From positions 6,123,449 through 6,187,448 of the forward strand of contig NZ_CP024866.1 in NCBI RefSeq assembly GCF_004136015.1: DNA of 64,000 bases, given 5' to 3'. Positions 42,614 through 49,849 of this stretch are shown piece after piece (within the stretch, counting starts at the first letter, position 1; each line of letters begins with the position of its first letter). The DNA comes from Pseudomonas sp. ACM7. GTDB lineage: Bacteria; Pseudomonadota; Gammaproteobacteria; Pseudomonadales; Pseudomonadaceae. Under the pieces are notes generated by a model. The model was not told the origin of the DNA. It worked only from the letters and a program-made list of their open reading frames with translations, and ran no database searches. The translations under genes and the position numbers were made by a program.

Positions 42614-42640
42614 AAAGCCCGGCCCAGTGCCGGGCTTTTT
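42614..42640 (+). terminator. Terminator after the cI operon
   Basis: AAAGCCCGG-CCCAGTG-CCGGGCTTTTT, a strong hairpin with T-tract, 20 bp after the last gene of the repressor transcript. Confidence 0.82.
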
Positions 42641-42649
42641 GTTTCCGGC

Positions 42650-42677
42650 TTGCACCTCGACTAACGCCGTCTACACT
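42650..42677 (+). promoter_or_regulatory. Candidate sigma-70 promoter (module 1)
   Basis: TTGCAC, a 16-bp spacer, then TACACT. It lies directly after the cI-operon terminator and starts a segment of about 60 bases that ends in another terminator. The same layout recurs at 43594. Confidence 0.5.
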
Positions 42678-42719
42678 GACGACCATCTGATGGAACAGCG
42701 ACGTTTATTGTGAGTCCCC

Positions 42720-42745
42720 AAGCCCGCCCATGCGGGCTTTTTATT
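42720..42745 (+). terminator. Terminator of module 1
   Basis: AGCCCGC-CCAT-GCGGGCTTTTTATTT. It would limit the transcript from the 42650 promoter to a short RNA unless read-through into the 42806 gene occurs. Confidence 0.72.
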
Positions 42746-42805
42746 TAAGAATGCGCTCGCCACGTCGATAAACTTTTACTGCGCTTTGCAGTGCATGGAG
42801 GCAAT

Positions 42806-42937
42806 ATGAAAAAAATAGCTATCGGTGGACTCATCGCACTACTTTCAATAGTTTCAATCTCTGCCTCAGCATGCCCCAAGGGCACGCATCCAACGGGCGG
42901 CACAGGCTCCCACCATAAAGGTGGAACCTGCTCATAA
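42806..42937 (+). CDS. Small secreted Cys/His/Gly protein, 43 aa
   Basis: A Sec signal peptide (MKKIAIGGLIALLSIVSISA, ending SA-CPKG) leaves a mature peptide of about 22 residues with CPKGTHPTGGTGSHHKGGTC. Two cysteines bracket a Gly/His stretch that could form a disulfide loop or bind metal. GGAGG lies six bases upstream. Similar tiny exported peptides with GTHPTGGTG occur in other proteobacteria as far as I recall. Confidence 0.65.
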   Translation: MKKIAIGGLIALLSIVSISASACPKGTHPTGGTGSHHKGGTCS

Positions 42938-42942
42938 GACCA

Positions 42943-42964
42943 GCCCGGCCAAGCCGGTTTTTTG
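42943..42964 (+). terminator. Terminator after the small secreted protein gene
   Basis: CCGGC-CAA-GCCGGTTTTTT follows the stop codon by a few bases. Confidence 0.7.
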
Positions 42965-43020
42965 TTTTCTGTAATATGCGGTGCTTCACGGCATTGCATC
43001 ATTTTTTCGGGGTTTAAAAT

Positions 43021-43449
43021 ATGCGATTCACACTACCCGCATTGCTTTTTGGGTTTTTAGCAGTTCAAGGCGCTATGGCTGCTGGCGATGGCACTGCTGC
43101 AGTCGGCGGTGGCATCGGAGGCGCACTGGGGAATGTTATTGGACAGCAAATGGGTGGAAGCACCGGGGCCGCGATTGGGGCGGGTGTCGGCGGCGCCGCT
43201 GGCGGGGCTATAACAGCTGAAAAAGGCAAAAGAAATGAAGCGGCACTTGGTGGAGGGATTGGCGCGGCTGGCGGCTCAGTCATTGGCAACAGCGTAGGCG
43301 GAACTACTGGGTCAACTATTGGTGCGGGCCTTGGTGGTGCAGCAGGCGGGGCCCTCGGAAACAACATGGCCGATGATGGTGATAATCATGAATCACACGG
43401 CAAACAGCATGGGCATAAGTACGGGCACAAAAAACATAAACACGATTGA
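43021..43449 (+). CDS. Secreted glycine-zipper protein with His-rich tail, 142 aa
   Basis: A signal peptide (residues 1-20, ending QGAMA) is followed by about 95 residues of glycine-zipper repeats, such as GGGIGGALGNVIGQQMGG and a second set GGGIGAAGGSVIGNSVGG. The two sets suggest internal duplication. The last 20 residues are rich in His and Lys (HGKQHGHKYGHKKHKHD) and may bind metal. Glycine zippers insert in membranes, so this may be envelope-associated cargo. Confidence 0.72.
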   Translation: MRFTLPALLFGFLAVQGAMAAGDGTAAVGGGIGGALGNVIGQQMGGSTGAAIGAGVGGAAGGAITAEKGKRNEAALGGGIGAAGGSVIGNSVGGTTGSTIGAGLGGAAGGALGNNMADDGDNHESHGKQHGHKYGHKKHKHD

Positions 43450-43561
43450 GTAGCTGTGTTGTCCGGCCTTGTACCTGACTTCCGTATCCGTCTGGCACGT
43501 CGTCGTCATATGCAACACGCATACTGCGATCCGCCAAAGGGATTTGGCCCCGACTACAGAG

Positions 43562-43585
43562 AGCCCGCCTTGTGCGGGCTTTTTG
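43562..43585 (+). terminator. Terminator upstream of module 2
   Basis: AGCCCGC-CTTGT-GCGGGCTTTTTG. It ends the glycine-zipper transcript about 110 bp after the stop codon. The region 43450-43560 between them holds no gene that I can support. Confidence 0.7.
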
Positions 43586-43593
43586 TTTCTGGC

Positions 43594-43621
43594 TTGCGAT
43601 CCGTACAGTGCCATCTACACT
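43594..43621 (+). promoter_or_regulatory. Candidate sigma-70 promoter (module 2)
   Basis: TTGCGA, a 16-bp spacer, then TACACT: the same spacing and -10 as module 1. It is followed by a 60-base segment that is related to that of module 1. Confidence 0.5.
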
Positions 43622-43658
43622 CTTCACAGCTGAAGGATCAGCACTCCTGTGAAAAGTC

Positions 43659-43685
43659 AGCCCGCTTCCCCCAGCGGGCTTTTTC
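43659..43685 (+). terminator. Terminator of module 2
   Basis: AGCCCGC-TTCCCCCA-GCGGGCTTTTTCG, 50 bp upstream of the broken small gene at 43739. Confidence 0.72.
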
Positions 43686-43738
43686 GTTCTGCCGCCATCA
43701 GCCTGCTACGCATTGCTTTCTTTACGGGAGGATTCCCC

Positions 43739-43963
43739 ATGTCCGACAAAGAAACCATCGGCACCCTGCTCACCATTCTGAACGCTCGCCAGGCCAAGCT
43801 TACGATCATATGCAAATAGCTCACAGACTGGGTTGAAGCTCAGGGCGGTCATCATGTCGCCAGAAAAGCGCAGCCGTTCTTCAAAGACATCGAAGACGAT
43901 AATGATTTTGTTCGGGATGCGCTCATGTCATTGATCATCAATGAGCCATTGAAGCGAGAGTGA
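43739..43963 (+). pseudogene. Nonsense-interrupted copy of the 2762-type small protein
   Basis: ATG at 43739 with GGGAGGA upstream, a 26-codon frame, then TAG at 43817-43819, after which the same frame reads LTDWVEAQGGHHVA and NDFVRDALMSLI to TGA 43961-43963. The halves match the intact 69-residue protein encoded at 2762-2971. Only one codon prevents a full-length product of about 74 residues. The mutation is presumably recent, since the rest of the frame is open. Confidence 0.7.
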
Positions 43964-43988
43964 TGCCCGCCTCCCTGTTCAATACACT

Positions 43989-44014
43989 AGCCCGCCACTG
44001 AGCGGGCTTTTTTA
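43989..44014 (+). terminator. Terminator after the broken small gene
   Basis: AGCCCGC-CACTGA-GCGGGCTTTTTT. The converging DUF1654 gene ends just beyond it. Confidence 0.72.
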
Positions 44015-44020
44015 CGCCCA

Positions 44021-44350
44021 TCAGAAAGGTGCGACCTCCTCCACCGCAAACGCATCCTCCACCTCGACGACGCGATCTTCGTCTGCCTGAGGTTCCCACC
44101 TCAGCGTCACCGACTCGTCGTCGTTGAACGTCATGTCTATGCCGTCCGTCTCTGACAGCAAGCCCATAACCTCCTCCCACTCCCGATCCCCGTCCGTGTC
44201 GAGCCGATGGATCGTTACCCAGCGCTGAGTCTGCGCGACCGGGTGATTAATCATCGACGAGACGCGCAACCCGAGCCGCTGCACGCCACTGACTTCTTCT
44301 CGGATTGTTGGTTTTACCTGCTTCTTCGCCTTTGCCACTCCTGCCCCCAT
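44021..44350 (-). CDS. DUF1654 family protein, 109 aa
   Basis: Contains VSGVQRLGLRVSSMINHPVA, QTQRWVTIHRLDTDGDREWE and the acidic C-terminus typical of this Pseudomonas phage and prophage family. Its role is unknown. It lies just left of the operator cluster and may be read from a divergent promoter near it. Confidence 0.75.
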   Translation of the reverse strand: MGAGVAKAKKQVKPTIREEVSGVQRLGLRVSSMINHPVAQTQRWVTIHRLDTDGDREWEEVMGLLSETDGIDMTFNDDESVTLRWEPQADEDRVVEVEDAFAVEEVAPF

Positions 44351-44443
44351 AGCTGTATATGCATCCAGTATAGGCAGGACTATAGCGAAGCCATCCCCTG
44401 CGGTAAATCTTTAAAGCCCCCGACAAAGGTTTTTCTCAGTCTC

Positions 44444-44500
44444 TGTACTTTCTAGAAAATATGTACTTTTGGTACTTGACCACTGTGAACCATTAGTACA
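44444..44500. promoter_or_regulatory. Second operator cluster (OL-like), three dyads
   Basis: Three TGWACT-like half-site dyads: TGTACTTTCTAGAAA (44444-44458, weakest), TGTACTTTTGGTACT (44462-44476) and TGAACCATTAGTACA (44486-44500). The last two are 24 bp apart, the same distance as the two sites in the cI-cro region. They lie upstream of the plus-strand early operon and overlap its promoter, which fits repression by CI. Confidence 0.65.
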
Positions 44501-44504
44501 TATT
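44476..44504 (+). promoter_or_regulatory. pL-like early promoter
   Basis: TTGACC (44476-44481), a 17-bp spacer and CATATT (44499-44504). The third operator fills the spacer. The promoter should drive the early operon from 44850 on, after a leader of about 340 bases. Confidence 0.62.
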
Positions 44505-44849
44505 TACTCCATCGCAACCGGCACCCAATCAGGGGCCAGCTGCGAAGGGTCGAGAGATCTGCCGCTCTTTAACAGCTCAGGATCCTCGCCATCGACTACC
44601 CCGGGTTTCAGCCGGTAAGCGCGAGCAACAAATAGTCGATGCCACGCCAGCTCTGGAACTGGCCGTGCTCACCAGATGTGAGTACGCGAAACCACGCAAG
44701 CCGATCTGCGAAGAACACCGAACACGAAATGTGTGACGCGGATTAGAGATATGAATCGGGCGATGCGCGTGGTGGAGAAACGGAATTTTTCACTGATGCA
44801 CCTGGTGACGGGTGCATTGGGAAAACAACCGACAAGCACGGAGCACCAA
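44505..44849 (+). promoter_or_regulatory. Early operon leader with boxA-like antitermination site
   Basis: GCTCTTTAACA at 44564-44574 matches the boxA of bacterial rrn leaders and of lambda nut sites, about 60 bases from the promoter. A stem ATGCACC-N8-GGTGCAT (44796-44817) precedes the first gene. No gene of an N-type protein is recognised. The 345 bases otherwise have no supported coding frame. Confidence 0.5.
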
Positions 44850-45605
44850 ATGAGCGAGCAAACCCTTCAAGCGCTGCTGGCTGAGCGAGTCACTGCCTTT
44901 GCTACAAGTGATCAGCCGGCAGCAATCATCGACGAGCATGTGAAGATCATGTTCACCAAGGTGATCGACAACTGCTTTGGTCGTTACGGAGATATGGGCA
45001 AGCAGGTTGAGGAGGCAATCAAGGCAGCGTTGCCAGCCAACTTGACCACAGTCTTCGAGCTGACCCGCTACAACGACATGATCGCCAAAGCGCTTAAAGA
45101 AAAGTGGGAAACCAGCGGCGTAGAGGCCGACATGGTCTGCCGCGCTCAGCAAGCCATCGACGACGTTCTCACCAAGGACCAGATGCCCGAGGTAGTCAGC
45201 CTTCAAGACCTTCTCGAAGCCTTCATCGACAACCACAAGGAAAGCGCCGCAGAGGAGCGCTGGGAGCGTCCGGACATCCGCTTTCAAGAGTCCGAATACG
45301 GCGGCCTGCACATCTACTTCGACAAGAAGCCAAAAGAAGAATCGCCCTATAGCAGCCGCGAACGCAGCGAGTACAACCTGGATAACGCGATCCACATCTC
45401 GTTCGATAAACGCGGAAATGACCAGGATGAAAGAGGTCGAGAAATCGGCACCGTCTACGCCGCCCGCATCGACAACGAGAAAATCGGCCAAACCCTACGC
45501 TTCAGATCGAAGTTCGAAAAGTTGCTCGCCGCCCTCTACTTCGGCGCCTCCAAGATTCTGGTGGACTGCGACGAAGACGATTTCAGCTACGGCATTTACG
45601 ACTGA
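44850..45605 (+). CDS. First gene of the early operon, hypothetical protein, 251 aa
   Basis: The ATG at 44850 has GGAGC upstream and is preferred over in-frame starts inside the leader. The N-terminal half is helical (LQALLAERVTAFATSDQPAA). The C-terminal half is charged and beta-rich (DIRFQESEYGGLHIYFDKKP), with a repeat-like NAIHISFDKRG. No family is recognised. As the first gene after pL it may modify the host early in infection. Confidence 0.65.
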   Translation: MSEQTLQALLAERVTAFATSDQPAAIIDEHVKIMFTKVIDNCFGRYGDMGKQVEEAIKAALPANLTTVFELTRYNDMIAKALKEKWETSGVEADMVCRAQQAIDDVLTKDQMPEVVSLQDLLEAFIDNHKESAAEERWERPDIRFQESEYGGLHIYFDKKPKEESPYSSRERSEYNLDNAIHISFDKRGNDQDERGREIGTVYAARIDNEKIGQTLRFRSKFEKLLAALYFGASKILVDCDEDDFSYGIYD

Positions 45606-46413
45606 CAGCATCACCTCTGCCCATTCACTGAGTGGGCAGACGGATGCGGATGATTCTGCACCGCGCAAAGCGGCCCCCTGCATCACCGCAACAACGCAGA
45701 TGAAAGCGGACGTGGCCTTGGACCAGCGGGAGCTGAGGCGATCAATAAATAGACGTAGCGGCCTTACTCGGCCATCTGCACTTATTCGGCGCAAGCCAAA
45801 ACGAAATTGCCGCTTCACGGGCCTACGGCAATATAAATAATCAGAGTCGGTCAGAAGGTTGTAGATCTTCCCGAGCACCTCGAAAGAGGCTGCATCGGAA
45901 TGTCGGCGCCCCATGAAAAAAGCTGATCCAGGCCAACTGTTTGTATGCGAACGGGCGGACGTAGTTAGGCATCTTGGTCAGGACCGACATTCCAATGCAG
46001 CTTCAATAGGTGGCCACTGCCTGCCCAGTGAGCGAGCGATAGGAGCTACTGCCATGAAGCGCTAACCCGCCGTTGCCGAGCAACAGTATCCCCAGCCACT
46101 AAAGCGCTGGGCGCTTGGACCGACGAGAGAATATCGGTTCCGGAGAGCGCGCTTTGTCAGCGCCCCGCAGCGGGCATGGCCCACAGGATCTGCTGGTGAC
46201 ATCAGCGCCGGACAAGTAACCGGCAATCCCTCCCGACCAAACCCGCATGCACTCCCCTCCGCGCCCAACGGCAACCAGCGGAACGGATGAGTGCAGCCGA
46301 GTTTTGTTGACGAAAGGTTCACCCCCGATGGATCGCGCCAAATGGCCAGCGGTCAATATGTTTAAAACGGATGGGCGGCTCTCGCCTACTCCTTCTCGCC
46401 TCTGGAGGCGATC
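45606..46413. other. Structured 0.8-kb stretch with no well-supported gene
   Basis: No convincing long frame is seen. Features: a hairpin CTGCCCA-N9-TGGGCAG (45617-45639) just after the preceding stop; an inverted repeat with 19-base arms (45888-45906 and 45984-46002, 17-18 matches) around a weak 50-codon ORF; and a 29-codon ORF (46328-46417) whose TGA overlaps the next start. It may hold a structured or regulatory RNA. Confidence 0.4.
45913..46065 (+). CDS. Weak 50-aa ORF inside the inverted-repeat region
   Basis: MKKADPGQLFVCERADVVRH and 30 more residues. It lacks a convincing ribosome binding site and is partly contained in an inverted repeat. It may be coincidental. Confidence 0.22.
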   Translation: MKKADPGQLFVCERADVVRHLGQDRHSNAASIGGHCLPSERAIGATAMKR

Positions 46414-46836
46414 ATGACTCCCCTACAGCTTGCTCAGTTGAAACTTGAACGCCGCGTCCCGCCTCCAGTGAGCGATACCCCTGAAGACGCCGCTCGGGCG
46501 GATTGGCTCTACAACGCTGCCGAAGAACTGCTGCGCGGTGGAAGCGTATCGTTCCAGCGCCGCATGCGCCCTGCACAGGGTGTGGCCGCCGAGGAATTCG
46601 CCCTGGCAGTGGATGAGTACGTGAACAACCGCCTGGCCGACAGCGAAGTGCACACCCCAGCGCTTGGCTGGCTGCTGATCACGACGGCCCTCGGCAATGC
46701 CGACAAGACTGCCGTTGCTGAGCTTCTAGGCCGCAGCGATCACCCGCTGGGCAAGCTTGGTGAGATCGCGGAAATGCTGCTTGAGCCGCTGGTTGATGAT
46801 GCTCTGGTTGCGAAGGCTGAGGATGACGAACTGTGA
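46414..46836 (+). CDS. Hypothetical early protein, 140 aa
   Basis: A hairpin CGCCT-CTGG-AGGCG (46397-46410) lies directly before the ATG and contains the GGAGG ribosome binding site in its 3' arm. The protein is helical and acidic (DAARADWLYNAAEELLRGGS; LLEPLVDDALVAKAEDDEL). Next gene overlaps it by 4 bp. Unknown function. Confidence 0.65.
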   Translation: MTPLQLAQLKLERRVPPPVSDTPEDAARADWLYNAAEELLRGGSVSFQRRMRPAQGVAAEEFALAVDEYVNNRLADSEVHTPALGWLLITTALGNADKTAVAELLGRSDHPLGKLGEIAEMLLEPLVDDALVAKAEDDEL

Positions 46837-47048
46837 TCGCCCAGAAAGCTATAGCCGGAATTGAGTTCGAGATCGCGATACTTTCGCGCTCTTTCAGCCC
46901 GGTACCGGACCGAACATTTGTGATGGGCATGATCGAGTTGGCCGAAATCGCCGAGCTTATCGATCGCGCCACGGCAAACCGTTTCCGTGATGCGCTTGAC
47001 GCGAAGTTCTGCGAGCGCAATGACTTCCTGAAGAGGACCACCCCATGA
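46833..47048 (+). CDS. Hypothetical protein, 71 aa
   Basis: A GTG start overlaps the preceding TGA. Mainly helical (GMIELAEIAELIDRATANRF). It overlaps the next gene by 4 bp, in a tightly coupled string of small early genes. Confidence 0.58.
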   Translation: MIAQKAIAGIEFEIAILSRSFSPVPDRTFVMGMIELAEIAELIDRATANRFRDALDAKFCERNDFLKRTTP

Positions 47049-47239
47049 GTACTGCACCGGTTAAAACGCTGATCGATGAGCAGTTCGATGAGATTGAATC
47101 GAAGCTGGTCATGTTGGGCTTCGGTCTTCCCTTCAATGAGGTGATCGGCAAGTCCCGCGAGGCTCTAGTCGCCAGCTTGCCGAAGCGCCTGGCGGCAACC
47201 ATGAAAGGCGGTCGGATAGCGGTGAGGGTTCGGCCGTGA
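47045..47239 (+). CDS. Hypothetical protein, 64 aa
   Basis: ATGA overlap with the preceding stop. The sequence DEQFDEIESKLVMLGFGLPF and the basic end KGGRIAVRVRP show no known motif. Part of the small-gene string. Confidence 0.55.
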   Translation: MSTAPVKTLIDEQFDEIESKLVMLGFGLPFNEVIGKSREALVASLPKRLAATMKGGRIAVRVRP

Positions 47240-47436
47240 GCCGCTGGATCAGTATCGAGGAAAGCTTGCCGGTGCCGAACAAAAAAGTCCTTGTCTGTCG
47301 GGTCGGAAAGACAAGCTATCCTCCATTTATGGCGATTCGAAGGAACCGTGATCAAAAGCCGTGGGAATACATCGACGGCGATACTTGCCACACACGGATT
47401 ACCCACTGGTTTCCTATTCCGGATATGCCGAAATGA
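47236..47436 (+). CDS. DUF551 family protein, 66 aa
   Basis: WISIEESLPVPNKKVLVCRV and ITHWFPIPDMP are the two conserved ends of DUF551, a small family common in phage early regions with unknown function. GTG start overlapping the preceding stop. Confidence 0.8.
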   Translation: MSRWISIEESLPVPNKKVLVCRVGKTSYPPFMAIRRNRDQKPWEYIDGDTCHTRITHWFPIPDMPK

Positions 47437-47549
47437 CCAGATACCAGCGCGCCAAACGTGTCGCCCTTTTGCGCGGCAGTGCAATCGCTATCGCCGCCCT
47501 CACCTTTCTGATGCTGCTCAGCGCTCTCGCCGATCGCGCCACTCAATAA
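47433..47549 (+). CDS. Small membrane protein, 38 aa
   Basis: A basic start (MTRYQRAKRVALLRG) precedes one membrane helix (SAIAIAALTFLMLLSALA). The ATG overlaps the DUF551 stop (ATGA). Its size and coupling suggest a real small protein. Confidence 0.52.
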   Translation: MTRYQRAKRVALLRGSAIAIAALTFLMLLSALADRATQ

Positions 47550-47593
47550 ATCACACCTTTCAAGGCTGCGCCCGGGCGCGGCGAGGGATTGTC

Positions 47594-48319
47594 ATGTCCA
47601 CGAATATGCGGATTTGGAGCCAGGTCGATAAGACCGATACCCGCTTCACCAAGGACGCCAAGGTCGGTGGTCAGCAGATCACCAGCCTCAACGGCACCGC
47701 GATGATCATGAAGGCTACAGAGGTCTTCGGGCCGGCCGGCATAGGCTTCGGCTGGAAAGTCCTTGAAGAGCGCTTCGATCCAGGTGTCGAAGTGTTCATC
47801 GGTGAGGGTGATAAACGATCGAGCCTTGGGTGCACCAGCAACCACACGGTTCGTATCGCGTTCTGGTTCGTACTTGATGGGCAGCGCGGCGAGATCGAAT
47901 CGTATGGCTGCACGAACTACATCTACAAAGCCTCCTACGGGATGCTGACCGACGGTGAAGCGCCGAAAAAGAGCCTCACAGACGCGATCAAAAAGGCCCT
48001 GAGCTCATTGGGCTTTAGCGCCGACGTGTTCCTTGGAATGTTCGACGACCGTGACTATGTCCAGGCCCTTCAGGAAGAACAGGCTGTTGAGCAGGCAGTC
48101 GACAAAGAAGCGGAGATCGCCAAGCAACAGCAAGACCGACTGGACTACATCAAGTCGGTGATCGACACCATGCAAGGCGCTAAGACCCCGCACGAACTGA
48201 AAAAAATCCATGACGTCGCAGTTCGCCAGCTCACTCTTCGTAAAGATGAGAAAGGCGCGGCGCGGATTTCGCTGGAATGGAAAAAGCTCTCTGAGCCAAA
48301 GCAGGAGACAGCAGCATGA
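47594..48319 (+). CDS. Rad52-superfamily ssDNA annealing protein, 241 aa
   Basis: Segments MRIWSQVDKTDTRFTKDAKV, ITSLNGTAMIMKATEVFGPA and GIGFGWKVLEERF match Rad52/Sak-like phage annealing proteins. KKSLTDAIKKALSSLGF, near residue 135, is the conserved core. The C-terminal 70 residues are helical. It should pair single strands in phage recombination with NinG and host nucleases; no phage exonuclease is seen. A perfect 12-bp palindrome (47568-47579) precedes the ribosome binding site GCGAGGG. Confidence 0.75.
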   Translation: MSTNMRIWSQVDKTDTRFTKDAKVGGQQITSLNGTAMIMKATEVFGPAGIGFGWKVLEERFDPGVEVFIGEGDKRSSLGCTSNHTVRIAFWFVLDGQRGEIESYGCTNYIYKASYGMLTDGEAPKKSLTDAIKKALSSLGFSADVFLGMFDDRDYVQALQEEQAVEQAVDKEAEIAKQQQDRLDYIKSVIDTMQGAKTPHELKKIHDVAVRQLTLRKDEKGAARISLEWKKLSEPKQETAA

Positions 48320-48879
48320 CCCAACTCTACGCACTCACCGGCAAACTGGCCGAGCTCCAGGCCATGGCCGACACCGACGATGAGGGTCTGAAAGAGGCCC
48401 TGCAGTACGCCATGGACGAGGTTCAAGGTGACTTCAATGTGAAGGCCGACAACATTGTCATGCTGCGCCGCAACATCGAAAGCGACGTTACTGCCATCGA
48501 CAACGAGATTGAGCGACTTGCCGAGCTCAAGCGCGTCAAGACCAACAGCGTCTCGCAGATCAGCGACTACCTGCGCCGCAATATGGAAGCAGCCAACATC
48601 AAGTCGATCAAGCGCCCCCTGTTCACCATCACTCTGGCGCTCGGCAAGGAAAAGGTCATCGTCGATAAAGAAGACGACCTGCCAGAGGACTTCATTGTCC
48701 CGAAGACCACCTTTGCGCCAGACAAGAACGCCATCGCCGCCAAGCTCAAAGAAATCCGCGATCACAACGACGCTGTACGCAAACGCATGGATGCCGGTGA
48801 AGACGCAGAACACGAACTCATCGAAGAGCCAGCCTGGGCGCACCTCGAGCGCGGCGACAGTTCGATCAGAATCAAGTGA
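48316..48879 (+). CDS. Siphovirus Gp157-like protein, 187 aa
   Basis: LTGKLAELQAMADTDDEGLK at the N-terminus, the coiled coil following it, and VSQISDYLRRNMEAANIKSI are the hallmarks of the Siphovirus Gp157 family. It is found next to phage annealing proteins; Gp157 of phage Sfi21 was linked to phage resistance. It overlaps the annealing protein gene by 4 bp. Confidence 0.85.
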   Translation: MTQLYALTGKLAELQAMADTDDEGLKEALQYAMDEVQGDFNVKADNIVMLRRNIESDVTAIDNEIERLAELKRVKTNSVSQISDYLRRNMEAANIKSIKRPLFTITLALGKEKVIVDKEDDLPEDFIVPKTTFAPDKNAIAAKLKEIRDHNDAVRKRMDAGEDAEHELIEEPAWAHLERGDSSIRIK

Positions 48880-48886
48880 GGTCGCC

Positions 48887-49414
48887 ATGAACGCATACGT
48901 CAGTCCCGAACTCAGCACCATCCGCCAGAAGGATCTAGACCGCGACTGGATCGCCCGCGCCATGGCCGAGTACGAGGGTCGAAATAGCCTGGAGACTCTG
49001 GCCGTTCGGGTCCGTGATGTTGACTTCGGCAGCATGTTCAACGGCAAGGCCAAGGACGGGACACGGGCAGAACCGAGTCCTTCACTTGAAAGCAAAGTGG
49101 CGGCAGCGGCGCCCACAATGACCGTCACCGAAGCGATGAAGACCTTTCACCTCAGCGAGCACGACCTGAAACGAATGGCCTCGCGCACCGGCTTCAAATT
49201 CAAGCGTGGGTACACCACCAATCAGGGACACAAGGCTACTGACGGCCCTATGGTTGAACGGATCATCGCTCTGCGTGACGTAGGCCTCAATCGTTCCCAG
49301 GTCATGAAACAAACGGGAATGTGCTACGAGAAATTCCACCGGTTGCTGAGGGACTACAGCATCAGCTTCCCGGCAGTTCCGTTCAATCTACGGAATGGGC
49401 GAACGAAGTCTTGA
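48887..49414 (+). CDS. HTH-containing early protein, 175 aa
   Basis: The N-terminal part is helical; residues 78-175 look like two helix-turn-helix units (MTVTEAMKTFHLSEHDLKRM and RDVGLNRSQVMKQTGMCYEK). GAGG lies near the ATG. Just after the stop another frame reads NEVLKRIARIQQRKRQTWLD, protein-like but without a good start, so an extra small gene or C-terminal extension is possible. Likely DNA-binding. Confidence 0.62.
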   Translation: MNAYVSPELSTIRQKDLDRDWIARAMAEYEGRNSLETLAVRVRDVDFGSMFNGKAKDGTRAEPSPSLESKVAAAAPTMTVTEAMKTFHLSEHDLKRMASRTGFKFKRGYTTNQGHKATDGPMVERIIALRDVGLNRSQVMKQTGMCYEKFHRLLRDYSISFPAVPFNLRNGRTKS

Positions 49415-49492
49415 AGCGCATCGCCCGCATCCAGCAACGCAAACGACAGACATGGCTGGACTTGCCGGCCAGCGGAATAGAAGAGGTAGGCC

Positions 49493-49849
49493 ATGGACGA
49501 GGAACAGCAGCCGACGGCGGAAGCCATCAAGCAGAAGAAAAAGCGCGAGAAGGAAACAGCCAAGAACGCCGCGCTGGGTGTCGAGAAGTTTACGGTTGAG
49601 GTCGCCGGAGTGTTTAAGCCAGACCTGAAGCGCTTGATGAAAGAGCACGGCTTCAACAACCAGCAGGAGGTGTATCAGAGCCTACTGCGGAATGTGATTG
49701 CCGCCGATTTCGACACTGCCGCTCGAATGCTTCGATGTGTCACGACACCTTATGAGATATCCGAAAAGGTGTCGCACAACTTCCACAATCAAAGCCTGCT
49801 CGAAATCAATAAAGACCCTGGCGACGAGATTTGCATCCCTACGTTTTAG
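49493..49849 (+). CDS. Hypothetical protein, 118 aa
   Basis: A lysine-rich start (EAIKQKKKREKETAKNAALG) precedes a domain with KPDLKRLMKEHGFNNQQEVY, which resembles a ribbon-helix-helix-like unit. GAGGTAGG lies before the ATG. It is convergent with the 49839 gene, with 11 bp overlap. Confidence 0.6.
   Translation: MDEEQQPTAEAIKQKKKREKETAKNAALGVEKFTVEVAGVFKPDLKRLMKEHGFNNQQEVYQSLLRNVIAADFDTAARMLRCVTTPYEISEKVSHNFHNQSLLEINKDPGDEICIPTF

Noticed and set aside
42610..44015. Evenly spaced GC hairpins considered as a CRISPR array
   Set aside because: The repeats are terminators of different length and spacing, with genes between them. There are no identical repeats with unique spacers of constant size, and no cas genes.
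45418..45840. A 140-codon plus frame overlapping the end of the first early gene
   Set aside because: The first part is a shadow of the 44850 gene. The remainder after 45605 is Arg/Ser-rich with no start signal.
48145..49128. A 327-codon minus-strand frame opposite Gp157
   Set aside because: Gp157 and its neighbour are well supported on the plus strand; the frame arises from strand symmetry of codon bias.
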